Below are positions 53,986 through 61,968 of a stretch of DNA of 64,000 nucleotides, in pieces. The stretch is taken from contig NZ_JACNMM010000007.1 in NCBI RefSeq assembly GCF_020529025.1, positions 62,001-126,000 on the forward strand, in the 5' to 3' direction. The stretch's first letter is position 1. Every line of letters begins with the position of its first letter. A program made the position numbers and the translations under genes. The stretch is from Oceaniglobus trochenteri (GTDB taxonomy: Bacteria > Pseudomonadota > Alphaproteobacteria > Rhodobacterales > Rhodobacteraceae). Under the pieces are notes generated by a model. The model made no database searches. It was not told the origin of the DNA and was given only the letters and a program-made list of their open reading frames with translations.

Positions 53986-54007
53986 AATTTCACAGGGAGG
54001 TAATAAC

Positions 54008-55243
54008 ATGCAAAGCAGACGTCAGTTTCTAGCGACAACATCCGGTGCGGCGGCATTGGCCATCGCGGGCATTCCCAGACAGGCCAGGGCCGCCGGCGCG
54101 GTCAGCTATTGGCACCACTTCACCAGCCAGACCGAGATGGCCGGCCTTGCCGATGTCGCCGCTCTGTTCGAGGCGGCCAGCGGCGCCACCGTCAGCTCCG
54201 AGGGCATTCCCAACGCGCAGTACATGTCGAAGGTGACGACGGCGAGCGTGGCAGGGGGCCTGCCCGAAACGCTGATGGTGACAAGCGAACGCCTCCCCGA
54301 CATTGCGGCCCTGGGCGCCATCGCCGCCGTCACCGACCGGATCGACGATTGGGCGCACAAGGACAATTTCACCGCCGACGCCTGGGATGGCATTTCGCTC
54401 GAGGGCGAGGCTTACGGCGTGCCCGCCTTTTCCTTCGTCAATTGGGTCTACTACCGCAAGGATTGGTTCGATGAGCTGAACCTGAAGGTGCCCGACACCT
54501 ATGAAGAATTTCAGGAGGTGGCGATTGCCCTGTCCGACCCGTCGAAGGGGCGCTACGGCTTTGGCCTGCGCGGCGGCGACGGCGGGCAGAACTATCTTCT
54601 GGACGTTCTGGAAAGCTATGGCGCGCTGAACTACGCCGATGGCAAGGCCACCCTGGATACCGATGCCGCGCGGGCCGCGATGGGTTGGTACGCGGGGCTT
54701 GCGACGGAACACAATGCCGTTCCGCCCAGTGCCGCAAACGACAGCTATCGCCAGATGATGGAGGGGTTCAAGACCGGCCAGACCGGCATGATCTGGCACC
54801 ACACCGGATCGCTGATCGAACTGTCCGAGGCGATGGAAGAGGGGCAGATCGGCACCATGATGCGCCCGGCCGGGCCGGCGGCGCGGATTGCGCGGGTGAA
54901 CTATCTCTACAACAGCATCAGCGGCAAGGGCGACATGGACGCCGCCTGGGACTGGATCTCGTTCTGGGCCGAACCGGATGCCGCCATCGCCCTGCTTGAG
55001 GCGACCGGATATTTCCCGGCGACCTCGGCCGTGGCTTCGGACCCGCGGATCACCGGCAACGACATCTACACGGCCGCTCTCGAGACCCTCAAGATCGGGG
55101 TGGGTTCGCCCAAGATCGTCGGGTTCTCGGGCTGGCTCAGCGGGACGGTCCTGTCGGAATTCCAGAAGATCCTCGTCGGCACGTCGAACGTCGAGGATGC
55201 CGTCGACCGGATGGCGCGCGAACTTGACAAGGAAATGCGCTGA
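54008..55243 (+). CDS. Sugar ABC transporter substrate-binding protein with Tat-type signal
   Basis: 411 residues. The N-terminus has a twin-arginine motif (SRRQFLATTSG) followed by a hydrophobic stretch ending RQARA, so it may be exported folded by the Tat system. The body is a family 1 sugar-binding protein (SYWHHFTSQTEMAGLADVAA, YGVPAFSFVNWVYYRKDW, GQTGMIWHHTGSLIEL). AGGGAGG precedes ATG 54008. It is followed by a 9-bp stem-loop and then an enolase-superfamily gene. A sugar acid ligand is possible, given that enzyme. Confidence 0.88.
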   Translation: MQSRRQFLATTSGAAALAIAGIPRQARAAGAVSYWHHFTSQTEMAGLADVAALFEAASGATVSSEGIPNAQYMSKVTTASVAGGLPETLMVTSERLPDIAALGAIAAVTDRIDDWAHKDNFTADAWDGISLEGEAYGVPAFSFVNWVYYRKDWFDELNLKVPDTYEEFQEVAIALSDPSKGRYGFGLRGGDGGQNYLLDVLESYGALNYADGKATLDTDAARAAMGWYAGLATEHNAVPPSAANDSYRQMMEGFKTGQTGMIWHHTGSLIELSEAMEEGQIGTMMRPAGPAARIARVNYLYNSISGKGDMDAAWDWISFWAEPDAAIALLEATGYFPATSAVASDPRITGNDIYTAALETLKIGVGSPKIVGFSGWLSGTVLSEFQKILVGTSNVEDAVDRMARELDKEMR

Positions 55244-55259
55244 ACGCGCCGCCCCTATC

Positions 55260-55283
55260 GGGCGCGCCGGTCCTGGCGCGCCC
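55260..55283 (+). terminator. Intercistronic stem-loop after the Tat-signal binding protein gene
   Basis: GGGCGCGCC (55260-55268) pairs perfectly with GGCGCGCCC (55275-55283) around a 6-nt loop, 16 nt past the stop and inside the operon. Confidence 0.5.
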
Positions 55284-55302
55284 CACCGCACAAGGATAGA
55301 TC

Positions 55303-56412
55303 ATGCGAATTACCGACATCCGCTGTTACCTTCTGGAATCCCGCAACCGCAGCGGTGATTTCCGCTGGCGCGCCGGGCTGCCCGGATCGGGCGACGGCAC
55401 GCCGGCCCCCGACCCCGAACATGTGGCGATCCTGCGCATCGACACCGACGCGGGCATCACCGGCGCGATCGAGGTGGACCGCGGATACCAGGTGATCGAC
55501 CTGACCCGCCGGCGCCTGAAATCGCTGATCGGGCAAGACCCGCTGATGACGGAAAAGCTCTGGCATCTGATGTGGGAGCTTGACCGGCTGGAAGAATTCC
55601 ACATGACCCACCTGGGCCTGATCGACCACATCGCCTGGGACATCAAATCGCGGGCCGCCGGGCTGCCCATCCACCAGCTTCTGGGGGGCTATGACACGGC
55701 GGTGCCGGCCTATGCCTCGACCGTGACATGGGACACGATGGAGGAATACGAGGCCAACATCAAACGCTGCATGGATGTCGGGTTCAAGGCGTTCAAGCTG
55801 CACGCCTGGGGCGACGCCAAGGCCGACGCCGAACTGTGCCGCCAGTTGCGGATCTGGACCGGACCGGACGCAGACCTGATGTTCGACGGTTCGGCAGGGT
55901 GGGATTTCGTCACCTCGCTGGAGTTCGGCCGCGCGCTCGAGAACGAGGGCTTCCTGTGGTACGAGGAACCGATGCGCGAATTCGACCTGCGGTCTTACAC
56001 CAAACTGACCGAGCAGCTGGATATTCCGGTCCTGGCCTGTGAAACCTCGGACGGATGCCACTGGAACGCTGCCGCCTGGATCGACATGGGCGCGCTGGAC
56101 ATGATGCGCACAAACACCAAGTACAAGGGCGGTTTCACCGGCGCGCTGAAGATCGCGCACCTGGCGGAATCCCACGGCATGCGCGCCCAGGTGCACGGCA
56201 TGGGCCACGCCAATGCCCAGCTTTGCGCGTCGATCCCGAACAACGACTATTACGAGCAGTTGATCTTCGATGCCGACCATATCGCCCAGCTCGACAAGAT
56301 GGGCGACCTGTCGATCATCGACGGCATGCTGCATGTTTCATCAACACCCGGGCTGGGCGAGGCCGAGTATGACTGGGCCGACATCGAGAAGCGCGCGGTG
56401 CTGACCGTCTGA
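55303..56412 (+). CDS. Enolase-superfamily dehydratase (mandelate racemase/muconate lactonizing group)
   Basis: 369 residues. An N-terminal capping domain precedes the barrel. Catalytic residues seen: K165-x-H167 in FKAFKLHAWG at the end of the second strand, Asp195 in LMFDGSAGW, Glu221/222 in WYEEPM, Glu247 in ACETSDG as metal ligands, and a His near QVHGMGHAN. This is the pattern of sugar-acid dehydratases, which remove water from an aldonate or glycarate. The exact substrate cannot be told. It is encoded between the binding protein and permeases of a sugar ABC system and overlaps the permease start by one base. Confidence 0.85.
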   Translation: MRITDIRCYLLESRNRSGDFRWRAGLPGSGDGTPAPDPEHVAILRIDTDAGITGAIEVDRGYQVIDLTRRRLKSLIGQDPLMTEKLWHLMWELDRLEEFHMTHLGLIDHIAWDIKSRAAGLPIHQLLGGYDTAVPAYASTVTWDTMEEYEANIKRCMDVGFKAFKLHAWGDAKADAELCRQLRIWTGPDADLMFDGSAGWDFVTSLEFGRALENEGFLWYEEPMREFDLRSYTKLTEQLDIPVLACETSDGCHWNAAAWIDMGALDMMRTNTKYKGGFTGALKIAHLAESHGMRAQVHGMGHANAQLCASIPNNDYYEQLIFDADHIAQLDKMGDLSIIDGMLHVSSTPGLGEAEYDWADIEKRAVLTV

Positions 56413-57356
56413 TGGGCGTGGGGGTGGATAGCGGCCGGCGCCCGTTCACGGGCGGGCGCCTGGGCCGGGCGATCGGGGCCATGTCGGAAACGCGCTCGTG
56501 GCCGTTCCTTCTGATCGTGCCCAGCCTTCTCGTTATCCTGCTGGTGGTCCTTTATCCCACGCTGCATGGCATCTCTCTCAGCTTTCGGGAAATGCGGCTG
56601 ACGCGGCCCGACCTTGGAACAGGCTTCGTCGGCCTGCGCCATTACGTCGACCTGTGGCATGACGACATCTTCTGGCGCTCGCTGGCCAATACCTTCAAGT
56701 GGGTGACGCTGGCCGTTTCCCTGGAACTGGCCATGGGAATGATCAGCGCGCTGGCGCTGAACCGCGAAGGCCCCTTGATGCGGATTTGCACGGTCCTGGT
56801 GCTGCTGCCCTGGTTCCTGCCCAATGTGGTTGCGGCCAACATGTGGGCGCTGATGCTGGACGCCCGCCTAGGTGTGGTGAACGAATTGCTGGTGCGCATG
56901 GGGCTGATCGACAGTTACGTCGCCTGGTTCGCCACGCCCACCTCGGGCCTTCTGGCGGCGGTCTTCATCGAGGCCTGGCACGGCTATCCCTTCTTCACCC
57001 TGCTGATCCTTGCCGGGCTGAAGGCGATCCCGAAAGACCTGTACCAGGCCGCCTCGGTGGATGGTGCCGGTTCCTATCAGGCCTTCCGCAACATCACCCT
57101 GCCCATGCTGCGGATGATCGTCGTGACGGCGGTGATCCTGCGGGTCATCAGCCTTGCGAATTCACCGGAACTGTTGCTGATCCTCACGGGTGGCGGGCCG
57201 GGGGATTCAACGCAGGTCATCTCGCTCTATGCCTTCAAGACCGCCTACGAGAGTTTCGATTTCGGCTATGCCGGGGCGCTGTCGGTGGTCACGCTTCTTC
57301 TGCTGATGGTGTTCTGCGTCATTTACCTGCGTGTCTCGCGCGTGTTGGAGAAATAA
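56412..57356 (+). CDS. Sugar ABC transporter permease (MalF-like)
   Basis: 314 residues, six hydrophobic segments after an N-terminal hydrophilic tail of about 28 residues. EAA loop KDLYQAASVDGAGSYQAFRNI. ATG 56412 shares one base with the previous stop; an internal ATG at 56481 (MSETRSW) is a plausible alternative start nearer the first membrane segment. It lies 3 nt before the second permease gene. Confidence 0.9.
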   Translation: MGVGVDSGRRPFTGGRLGRAIGAMSETRSWPFLLIVPSLLVILLVVLYPTLHGISLSFREMRLTRPDLGTGFVGLRHYVDLWHDDIFWRSLANTFKWVTLAVSLELAMGMISALALNREGPLMRICTVLVLLPWFLPNVVAANMWALMLDARLGVVNELLVRMGLIDSYVAWFATPTSGLLAAVFIEAWHGYPFFTLLILAGLKAIPKDLYQAASVDGAGSYQAFRNITLPMLRMIVVTAVILRVISLANSPELLLILTGGGPGDSTQVISLYAFKTAYESFDFGYAGALSVVTLLLLMVFCVIYLRVSRVLEK

Positions 57357-57359
57357 GCC

Positions 57360-58199
57360 ATGGCCGTTTCGCGTCACACCCGCCGGATGAACCTGATTGC
57401 CCATGGCGTCGGGCTGGGCTTTGCGCTGTTCAGTGTTCTGCCCATCGTCTGGCTTGTCATCACCTCGTTCAAGACCGAGGCCGAGATCGTGACCGACACG
57501 ATCACCTTCCTGCCGCAAAGCCTGCAATTGCAGAATTACCGCGATGTCTGGGCGCAGTCGAACTATCCCTCGCTGATGTGGAACAGTATCGTGACCACCT
57601 TCTATACCGTCACGATCTGCATGGTTGCCGGATCGCTTGCAGCCTACAGCTTTTCGCGCAACGCCTTTCCGCTGCGCCGTGAACTGATGCTGTTCTACCT
57701 GGTGGTGCGGATGTTTCCGGCTGTCCTGATCATCATTCCGCTGTTCCTGATCCTGCGGACCGTGGGCCTGCTGGACACCCGGTTCGGCCTGTCGCTGGCC
57801 TATGCCAGCTTCCTGTTGCCGCTGTTCGTCTGGATGATGAAGGGCTTTTTCGATGCCGTCCCGCCCGACCTTGAAAGGGCCGCCCGCATCGATGGTTGCA
57901 CCCGGATCGGGGCCATGGTCCGGGTCGTGCTGCCGCTGGTGAAGGGGGGGCTGGGGGCCTGCGCCGTCTTCGTGGCGATCGGGGCCTGGAACGAGTATCT
58001 TTTCGCGCTGATGCTTACCTCGTCGGCGGGGTCGCGCACCTGGCCTGTGGGCCTTCAGATGATGGTGGGCGAATTCCAGCTGCCCTGGGGGCTGCTGGCC
58101 GCCAGCGGCGTCATTTCGATCCTGCCGGTGGTGGCGCTGTTCGCCATCGTCCAGCGCGCCATGGTGCGCGGGCTTACGGTCGGGGCAATCAAGGGATGA
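57360..58199 (+). CDS. Sugar ABC transporter permease (MalG-like)
   Basis: 279 residues with six hydrophobic segments and the EAA loop PDLERAARIDGCTRIGAMVRV, followed by FVAIGAWNEYLFALMLT. It forms the membrane channel with the preceding permease. Its TGA overlaps the ATPase start by 4 nt. Confidence 0.9.
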   Translation: MAVSRHTRRMNLIAHGVGLGFALFSVLPIVWLVITSFKTEAEIVTDTITFLPQSLQLQNYRDVWAQSNYPSLMWNSIVTTFYTVTICMVAGSLAAYSFSRNAFPLRRELMLFYLVVRMFPAVLIIIPLFLILRTVGLLDTRFGLSLAYASFLLPLFVWMMKGFFDAVPPDLERAARIDGCTRIGAMVRVVLPLVKGGLGACAVFVAIGAWNEYLFALMLTSSAGSRTWPVGLQMMVGEFQLPWGLLAASGVISILPVVALFAIVQRAMVRGLTVGAIKG

Positions 58200-59299
58200 T
58201 CGGCATGAACGCACTTGCGATCCGCAACATTCAGAAATCCTTCGGCGCGCTGAAGGTGCTGAACGGGATCGACCTGACCCTGGAAGAGGGCGGGTTCCTC
58301 GTTCTGCTTGGCCCCTCGGGCTGCGGGAAATCCACGCTGCTCAGCATCATCGCGGGGCTTGAGGATGCCAGCGCCGGTTCGATCGAGATCGGCGGACGCG
58401 AGGCGACGGGCCTGCATCCGCGCGACCGCGACATTGCCATGGTGTTCCAGTCCTATGCGCTCTACCCCTCGATGCAGGTCGAACGGAACATGGGCTTCGG
58501 CCTGGAAATGCGCGGCGCCGGCGTGGACGAGCGCAAGGAGAAGGTGGGTGCGGCGGCCGATCTTCTGGGCATCGGGGCGCTTCTGGAACGCAAGCCCGCC
58601 CAGCTTTCGGGCGGTCAGCGTCAGCGCGTGGCCATGGGGCGGGCCATCGTGCGCAAGCCCCGGCTGTTCCTGCTGGACGAACCGCTTTCGAACCTGGACG
58701 CCAAGCTGCGCACCAAGATGCGGGGCGAAATCAAGAAGCTGCATCAAAGCCTGGGCGCCAGCATCGTCTATGTCACCCATGACCAGGTCGAAGCGATGAC
58801 CCTGGCCACCAAGGTTGCCGTCATGCGCGGCGGCACGATCGAACAGATCGGCGCCCCGATGACGATCTATCGCGAGCCCGATAACCTGTTCGTTGCCGGC
58901 TTCATCGGGGCGCCTCCGATGAACTTCGTGCGCGGCCGGATCGTCGAGGGCGGAGGCTTTGCCCCCGATGGCGGGGGCGATCGCATCACCATGCCCGCAA
59001 TGGAACACAGGCTGGAGCCGGGCCGCGAAATCGTGCTGGGGGTGCGGCCCGAAAACCTGCGCCCGATCCCGCCCGGTGTGTCGCCCGAGGGCCTGCTCAG
59101 GTTCAACGCGGTGCCCGACGTGATCGAACCCATGGGCGCCGATACCATGGTGCATTTCCGCGTCGGCCAGTCCGAGCTGATCGCCCGCCTCGACGGCCAG
59201 ACCGAGGTTTCGGGCAGCGCGCCTATGGAACTGGGATGCGAGGCTTCGGCGCTGCACCTCTTTGACGCCACGACCGAACAAAGGCTGCGGCCCGCCTGA
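58196..59299 (+). CDS. Sugar ABC transporter ATPase (MsmK/UgpC type)
   Basis: 367 residues: Walker A GPSGCGKST, Q-loop MVFQSYALYPSMQV, signature QLSGGQRQRVAMGRAI, Walker B LFLLDEPLSNLD, H-loop YVTHDQVEAMTLA, then a TOBE domain (about 235-365) with VLGVRPENLRPI. ATG 58196 overlaps the permease stop; ATG 58205 is possible. It completes an ABC importer separate from the one at 48-53 kb. Confidence 0.92.
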   Translation: MIGMNALAIRNIQKSFGALKVLNGIDLTLEEGGFLVLLGPSGCGKSTLLSIIAGLEDASAGSIEIGGREATGLHPRDRDIAMVFQSYALYPSMQVERNMGFGLEMRGAGVDERKEKVGAAADLLGIGALLERKPAQLSGGQRQRVAMGRAIVRKPRLFLLDEPLSNLDAKLRTKMRGEIKKLHQSLGASIVYVTHDQVEAMTLATKVAVMRGGTIEQIGAPMTIYREPDNLFVAGFIGAPPMNFVRGRIVEGGGFAPDGGGDRITMPAMEHRLEPGREIVLGVRPENLRPIPPGVSPEGLLRFNAVPDVIEPMGADTMVHFRVGQSELIARLDGQTEVSGSAPMELGCEASALHLFDATTEQRLRPA

Positions 59300-59391
59300 A
59301 CTTGTGAGCGTCCGGGCTTTGCAGTATCACCCCGTGGGTCGTGCCCGGCACGGCAGACGGAACCGGGCAACCAGGACGAATTGGACGACAG

Positions 59392-60057
59392 ATGCCAAGC
59401 CTTCGCAAAGCGGCCTATACACGGTTCATGGATGCCCTGCGCAACAAGGAACTGGTGCTGGGCGGGAATTACACACAGGCCGAATTGTGCCGTCAGCTTG
59501 ATCTTTCGACCAACCCCCTTCAGGCGGCGCTGAAGGTTCTGGAAAGCGAGGGTTTCGTCGAAATCCGGGCGCGGGCGGGCGTGACCGTCAAGCGCCCCGA
59601 CCTGACCGAGTTCCGCGAATGTCAGCAGTTTCGCCAGTTGCTGGAGATGGGCGCGATCCAGCAGTTTGCCGGCACCCACAGCCTTGAAGACCTGGCCGCA
59701 CTGCGCGCCGAGGTGGTGGCGCAACGCGAACGCACCGAGACACGGGCCAGCTCGGCCGATCTGGCGAAGGCCCATGATGCCATCGAACGCTGGCTGCATG
59801 GCGGGATCATCCAGTCGCTGAACAATGCCACCATCATGCGGATCTACAAGACGAACATGAACAAGGTGGCGATGATGCGCCGGGAAAGCACGAAGTTGAC
59901 GAACGAACATTTCGCCGCAACGTCGGACGAGCATCTGGAGATCATCGACGCCGCGCTGGACCGTGACGTGGCGGGGGCCGCCAAGGCGCTTCAGCAACAC
60001 CTGACCGCATCGCTGCAACGCGCGATCATCACAAATCTCTACACGACCGAATTCTGA
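59392..60057 (+). CDS. GntR-family regulator
   Basis: 221 residues. The N-terminal winged helix is YTQAELCRQLDLSTNPLQAA followed by LKVLESEGFVEIRARAGVTV; the rest is helical with FCD-like features (HDAIERWLHGGII, TSDEHLEIIDAALDRD). It lies 92 nt downstream of the sugar ABC ATPase gene and is convergent with the DapA-family genes. By position it may control either the upstream ABC/dehydratase operon or the minus-strand DapA/peptide-ABC operon. The ribosome site before ATG 59392 is weak. Confidence 0.82.
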   Translation: MPSLRKAAYTRFMDALRNKELVLGGNYTQAELCRQLDLSTNPLQAALKVLESEGFVEIRARAGVTVKRPDLTEFRECQQFRQLLEMGAIQQFAGTHSLEDLAALRAEVVAQRERTETRASSADLAKAHDAIERWLHGGIIQSLNNATIMRIYKTNMNKVAMMRRESTKLTNEHFAATSDEHLEIIDAALDRDVAGAAKALQQHLTASLQRAIITNLYTTEF

Positions 60058-60063
60058 ACCCAG

Positions 60064-60086
60064 CCGGCCCTGCCGTGGCGGGCCGG
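60064..60086. terminator. Hairpin between convergent gntR and DapA-family genes
   Basis: CCGGCCC (60064-60070) pairs with GGGCCGG (60080-60086) around a 9-nt loop, filling the 30-nt gap between two convergent stop codons. No T-run is present. Confidence 0.4.
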
Positions 60087-60087
60087 G

Positions 60088-60987
60088 TCAGATCAACCCG
60101 TTGCGTTTCAGGAAATCGCGCATCACGCCCTCTTGTCGGTCGCTCAGCGGCCAGGCCGAGGGCGGGCGCGTGGGGCCGCAGTCCTGGCCCATGGCCTGAA
60201 GCGCGGCCTTTACCCCGGTGACATTGGTGCCGTTGAATTCCTGCGCGCGTACCTTTTCGAAATCGCGCATGGCGGCGACCAGGCGCCGGGCCCCGGCCCA
60301 GTCGCCGGTCTCCAATGCCTGGTGGATGGCGACCGAATGTTCCGGCCAGATGTTGATCAGCCCCGAGGTGAAGCCCCGCGCGCCCACGGCATAGAAGGGC
60401 GCGGCCCAGACCTCGGCCAATCCGCCCACCCAGGTGATCGCCGGATCGCAGGCCTCCATCGCCTCGGCAAGGCGGTCGGGGTTTGGTACGGCCCATTTCA
60501 CTCCCTTCACGCCGGGCAGGGCGCAGAGTTGCGCAATGCCTGCCGGCCCCATGGCATCGTTGCGCAGGTAAAGCATGGCGGGCAGCCCGCCCGAGGCGTC
60601 GAGGATCGCCTTCACGTAGTCCACGGTGCCGCGCGGCGAAACGAAAGGGTCGGGCGGCTGATGAACCATCAGCGCCGCCGCACCCGCATCGGCCGAAGCG
60701 CGCGCCAGTTTGCAGGCGTCGTGAATTCCACGCCCCACGCCCGCCAGAAGCGGTGCGCGGCCGTCAACCATGCCCGCCACCTCGCGCACCATGGTGCAGG
60801 CCTCATCGGTGGTGAGGGCGTAGAATTCGCCGGTGTTGCCGTTGACAACGGGCATGTGCATTCCCGCGCCCAGGGCCCGGTCGATGATCGGGGCCAGTCG
60901 TTGGGGCGCGATTGCCCCGGCATCGTCAAAGGGCGTGACCAGGATACCGGAAATTCCGGCAAGCGCGGTGTCAAGATCATGGGGCAT
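60088..60987 (-). CDS. DapA/NanA-family aldolase or dehydratase, paralogue 1
   Basis: 299 residues of the dihydrodipicolinate synthase/NAL family. The start ILVTPFDD and the loop VVNGNTGEFYALT (about 47-59) are typical. Lys164 in GVKGVKWAVP forms the Schiff base and Tyr140 in AMLYLRND is retained. Members act on 2-keto acids, for example 2-keto-3-deoxy sugar acids or 5-keto-4-deoxyglucarate, and this one may process the product of a dehydratase. It is the last visible gene of the operon with paralogue 2 and the peptide-type ABC genes. The substrate is not known. Confidence 0.85.
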   Translation of the reverse strand: MPHDLDTALAGISGILVTPFDDAGAIAPQRLAPIIDRALGAGMHMPVVNGNTGEFYALTTDEACTMVREVAGMVDGRAPLLAGVGRGIHDACKLARASADAGAAALMVHQPPDPFVSPRGTVDYVKAILDASGGLPAMLYLRNDAMGPAGIAQLCALPGVKGVKWAVPNPDRLAEAMEACDPAITWVGGLAEVWAAPFYAVGARGFTSGLINIWPEHSVAIHQALETGDWAGARRLVAAMRDFEKVRAQEFNGTNVTGVKAALQAMGQDCGPTRPPSAWPLSDRQEGVMRDFLKRNGLI

Positions 60988-61016
60988 GGTGGGGCAATTC
61001 CTGTGGGATTGGCGGC

Positions 61017-61928
61017 TCAGACGTCGGGCAGATGTGAAACCAGCCGTTCGACATGGGCGATGATCGCGGGGTCGGCGGTACCGGGGCCGGGGCTGCGTCC
61101 GGCGCAGCGGGCCAGCCCGATCCGCTCGCTCAGGGCGATCTTGCCCAGCAGAAGCTGTTCCTCGACGGTGGGACGTTCGCGCAGGAACTGCATCAGCGGC
61201 AGGATCTGGCCGTGCAGCTCCAGCGCACGGGCAAGCGCGCCCTCGCCACCTGTCAGCGCGGTATGCAGGGCCACCTGTTCGGGCACGAAGTTGGGCGCCG
61301 GGATCAGGCCGTGGGCGCCGTTTTCGACGAAGAACGGATATTCCACCCCCCAGTTGCCGGTCAGGATGCGGAAACGCCCCCCATGTTCGCGCGAGAAGGC
61401 GGCGATGTCGGCGCTTCCGGTTTCGGCCTTGACGCCGACAAGGTTGGGCACCCGGTCCTGCAACGCCGCCAGCGCGTCGTTGTCCAGGGTGGTGCCGGAA
61501 ATCAGGGCGTTCTGGATGATGATCGGCAGGTCGGTGGCGCCGGCCACGGCTTCGATCATGCTGACCCAGTCGGGCGAACAGCCCGGAGGGCTCATCGGGG
61601 GTTGCAGGATCACCGCGTCCGCCTTCACCGCTTCCGAGGCGCGGATCAGTTCGATCTGGCCCTCGGTGGTGGCGTCCATCACCGTGACGGCCAGAAGGCC
61701 GCGCCCGGCCAGCGCCTCGGCGGTTTCGGCAAGGGCGCGTTTCTTTTCGGCGAAGGACAGGCGATAGAACTGGGTGACATATCCAAACAGCACGACGCCA
61801 CCGGCACCCGCATCAAGGCAATGGTCGGTCTGGGCGGCAAAGCCGCCGGGGCGCAGCCCGCCGCCTTCGTCGAAATAGCTGTAGAGGACGGGCAGGATGC
61901 CCCCGAGGCGCTGTGTGATGTCGTTCAT
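61017..61928 (-). CDS. DapA/NanA-family protein, paralogue 2, lacking the catalytic tyrosine
   Basis: 303 residues of the same family as the next gene but divergent. Lys167 in LVGVKAETG fits the Schiff-base position. The strand that normally carries the catalytic Tyr (consensus YN) reads LPIIIQNALISG, so Gln139 replaces Tyr. The N-terminal GTGE loop is also changed (LFGYVTQFYRL). The chemistry may therefore differ, or the protein may be non-catalytic. It is 29 nt upstream of paralogue 1 and 40 nt downstream of the ATPase gene. Confidence 0.8.
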   Translation of the reverse strand: MNDITQRLGGILPVLYSYFDEGGGLRPGGFAAQTDHCLDAGAGGVVLFGYVTQFYRLSFAEKKRALAETAEALAGRGLLAVTVMDATTEGQIELIRASEAVKADAVILQPPMSPPGCSPDWVSMIEAVAGATDLPIIIQNALISGTTLDNDALAALQDRVPNLVGVKAETGSADIAAFSREHGGRFRILTGNWGVEYPFFVENGAHGLIPAPNFVPEQVALHTALTGGEGALARALELHGQILPLMQFLRERPTVEEQLLLGKIALSERIGLARCAGRSPGPGTADPAIIAHVERLVSHLPDV

Positions 61929-61968
61929 GGCAATCTCGTCATGCTGAGGGTGTGCGGTCGTGGCGGGT

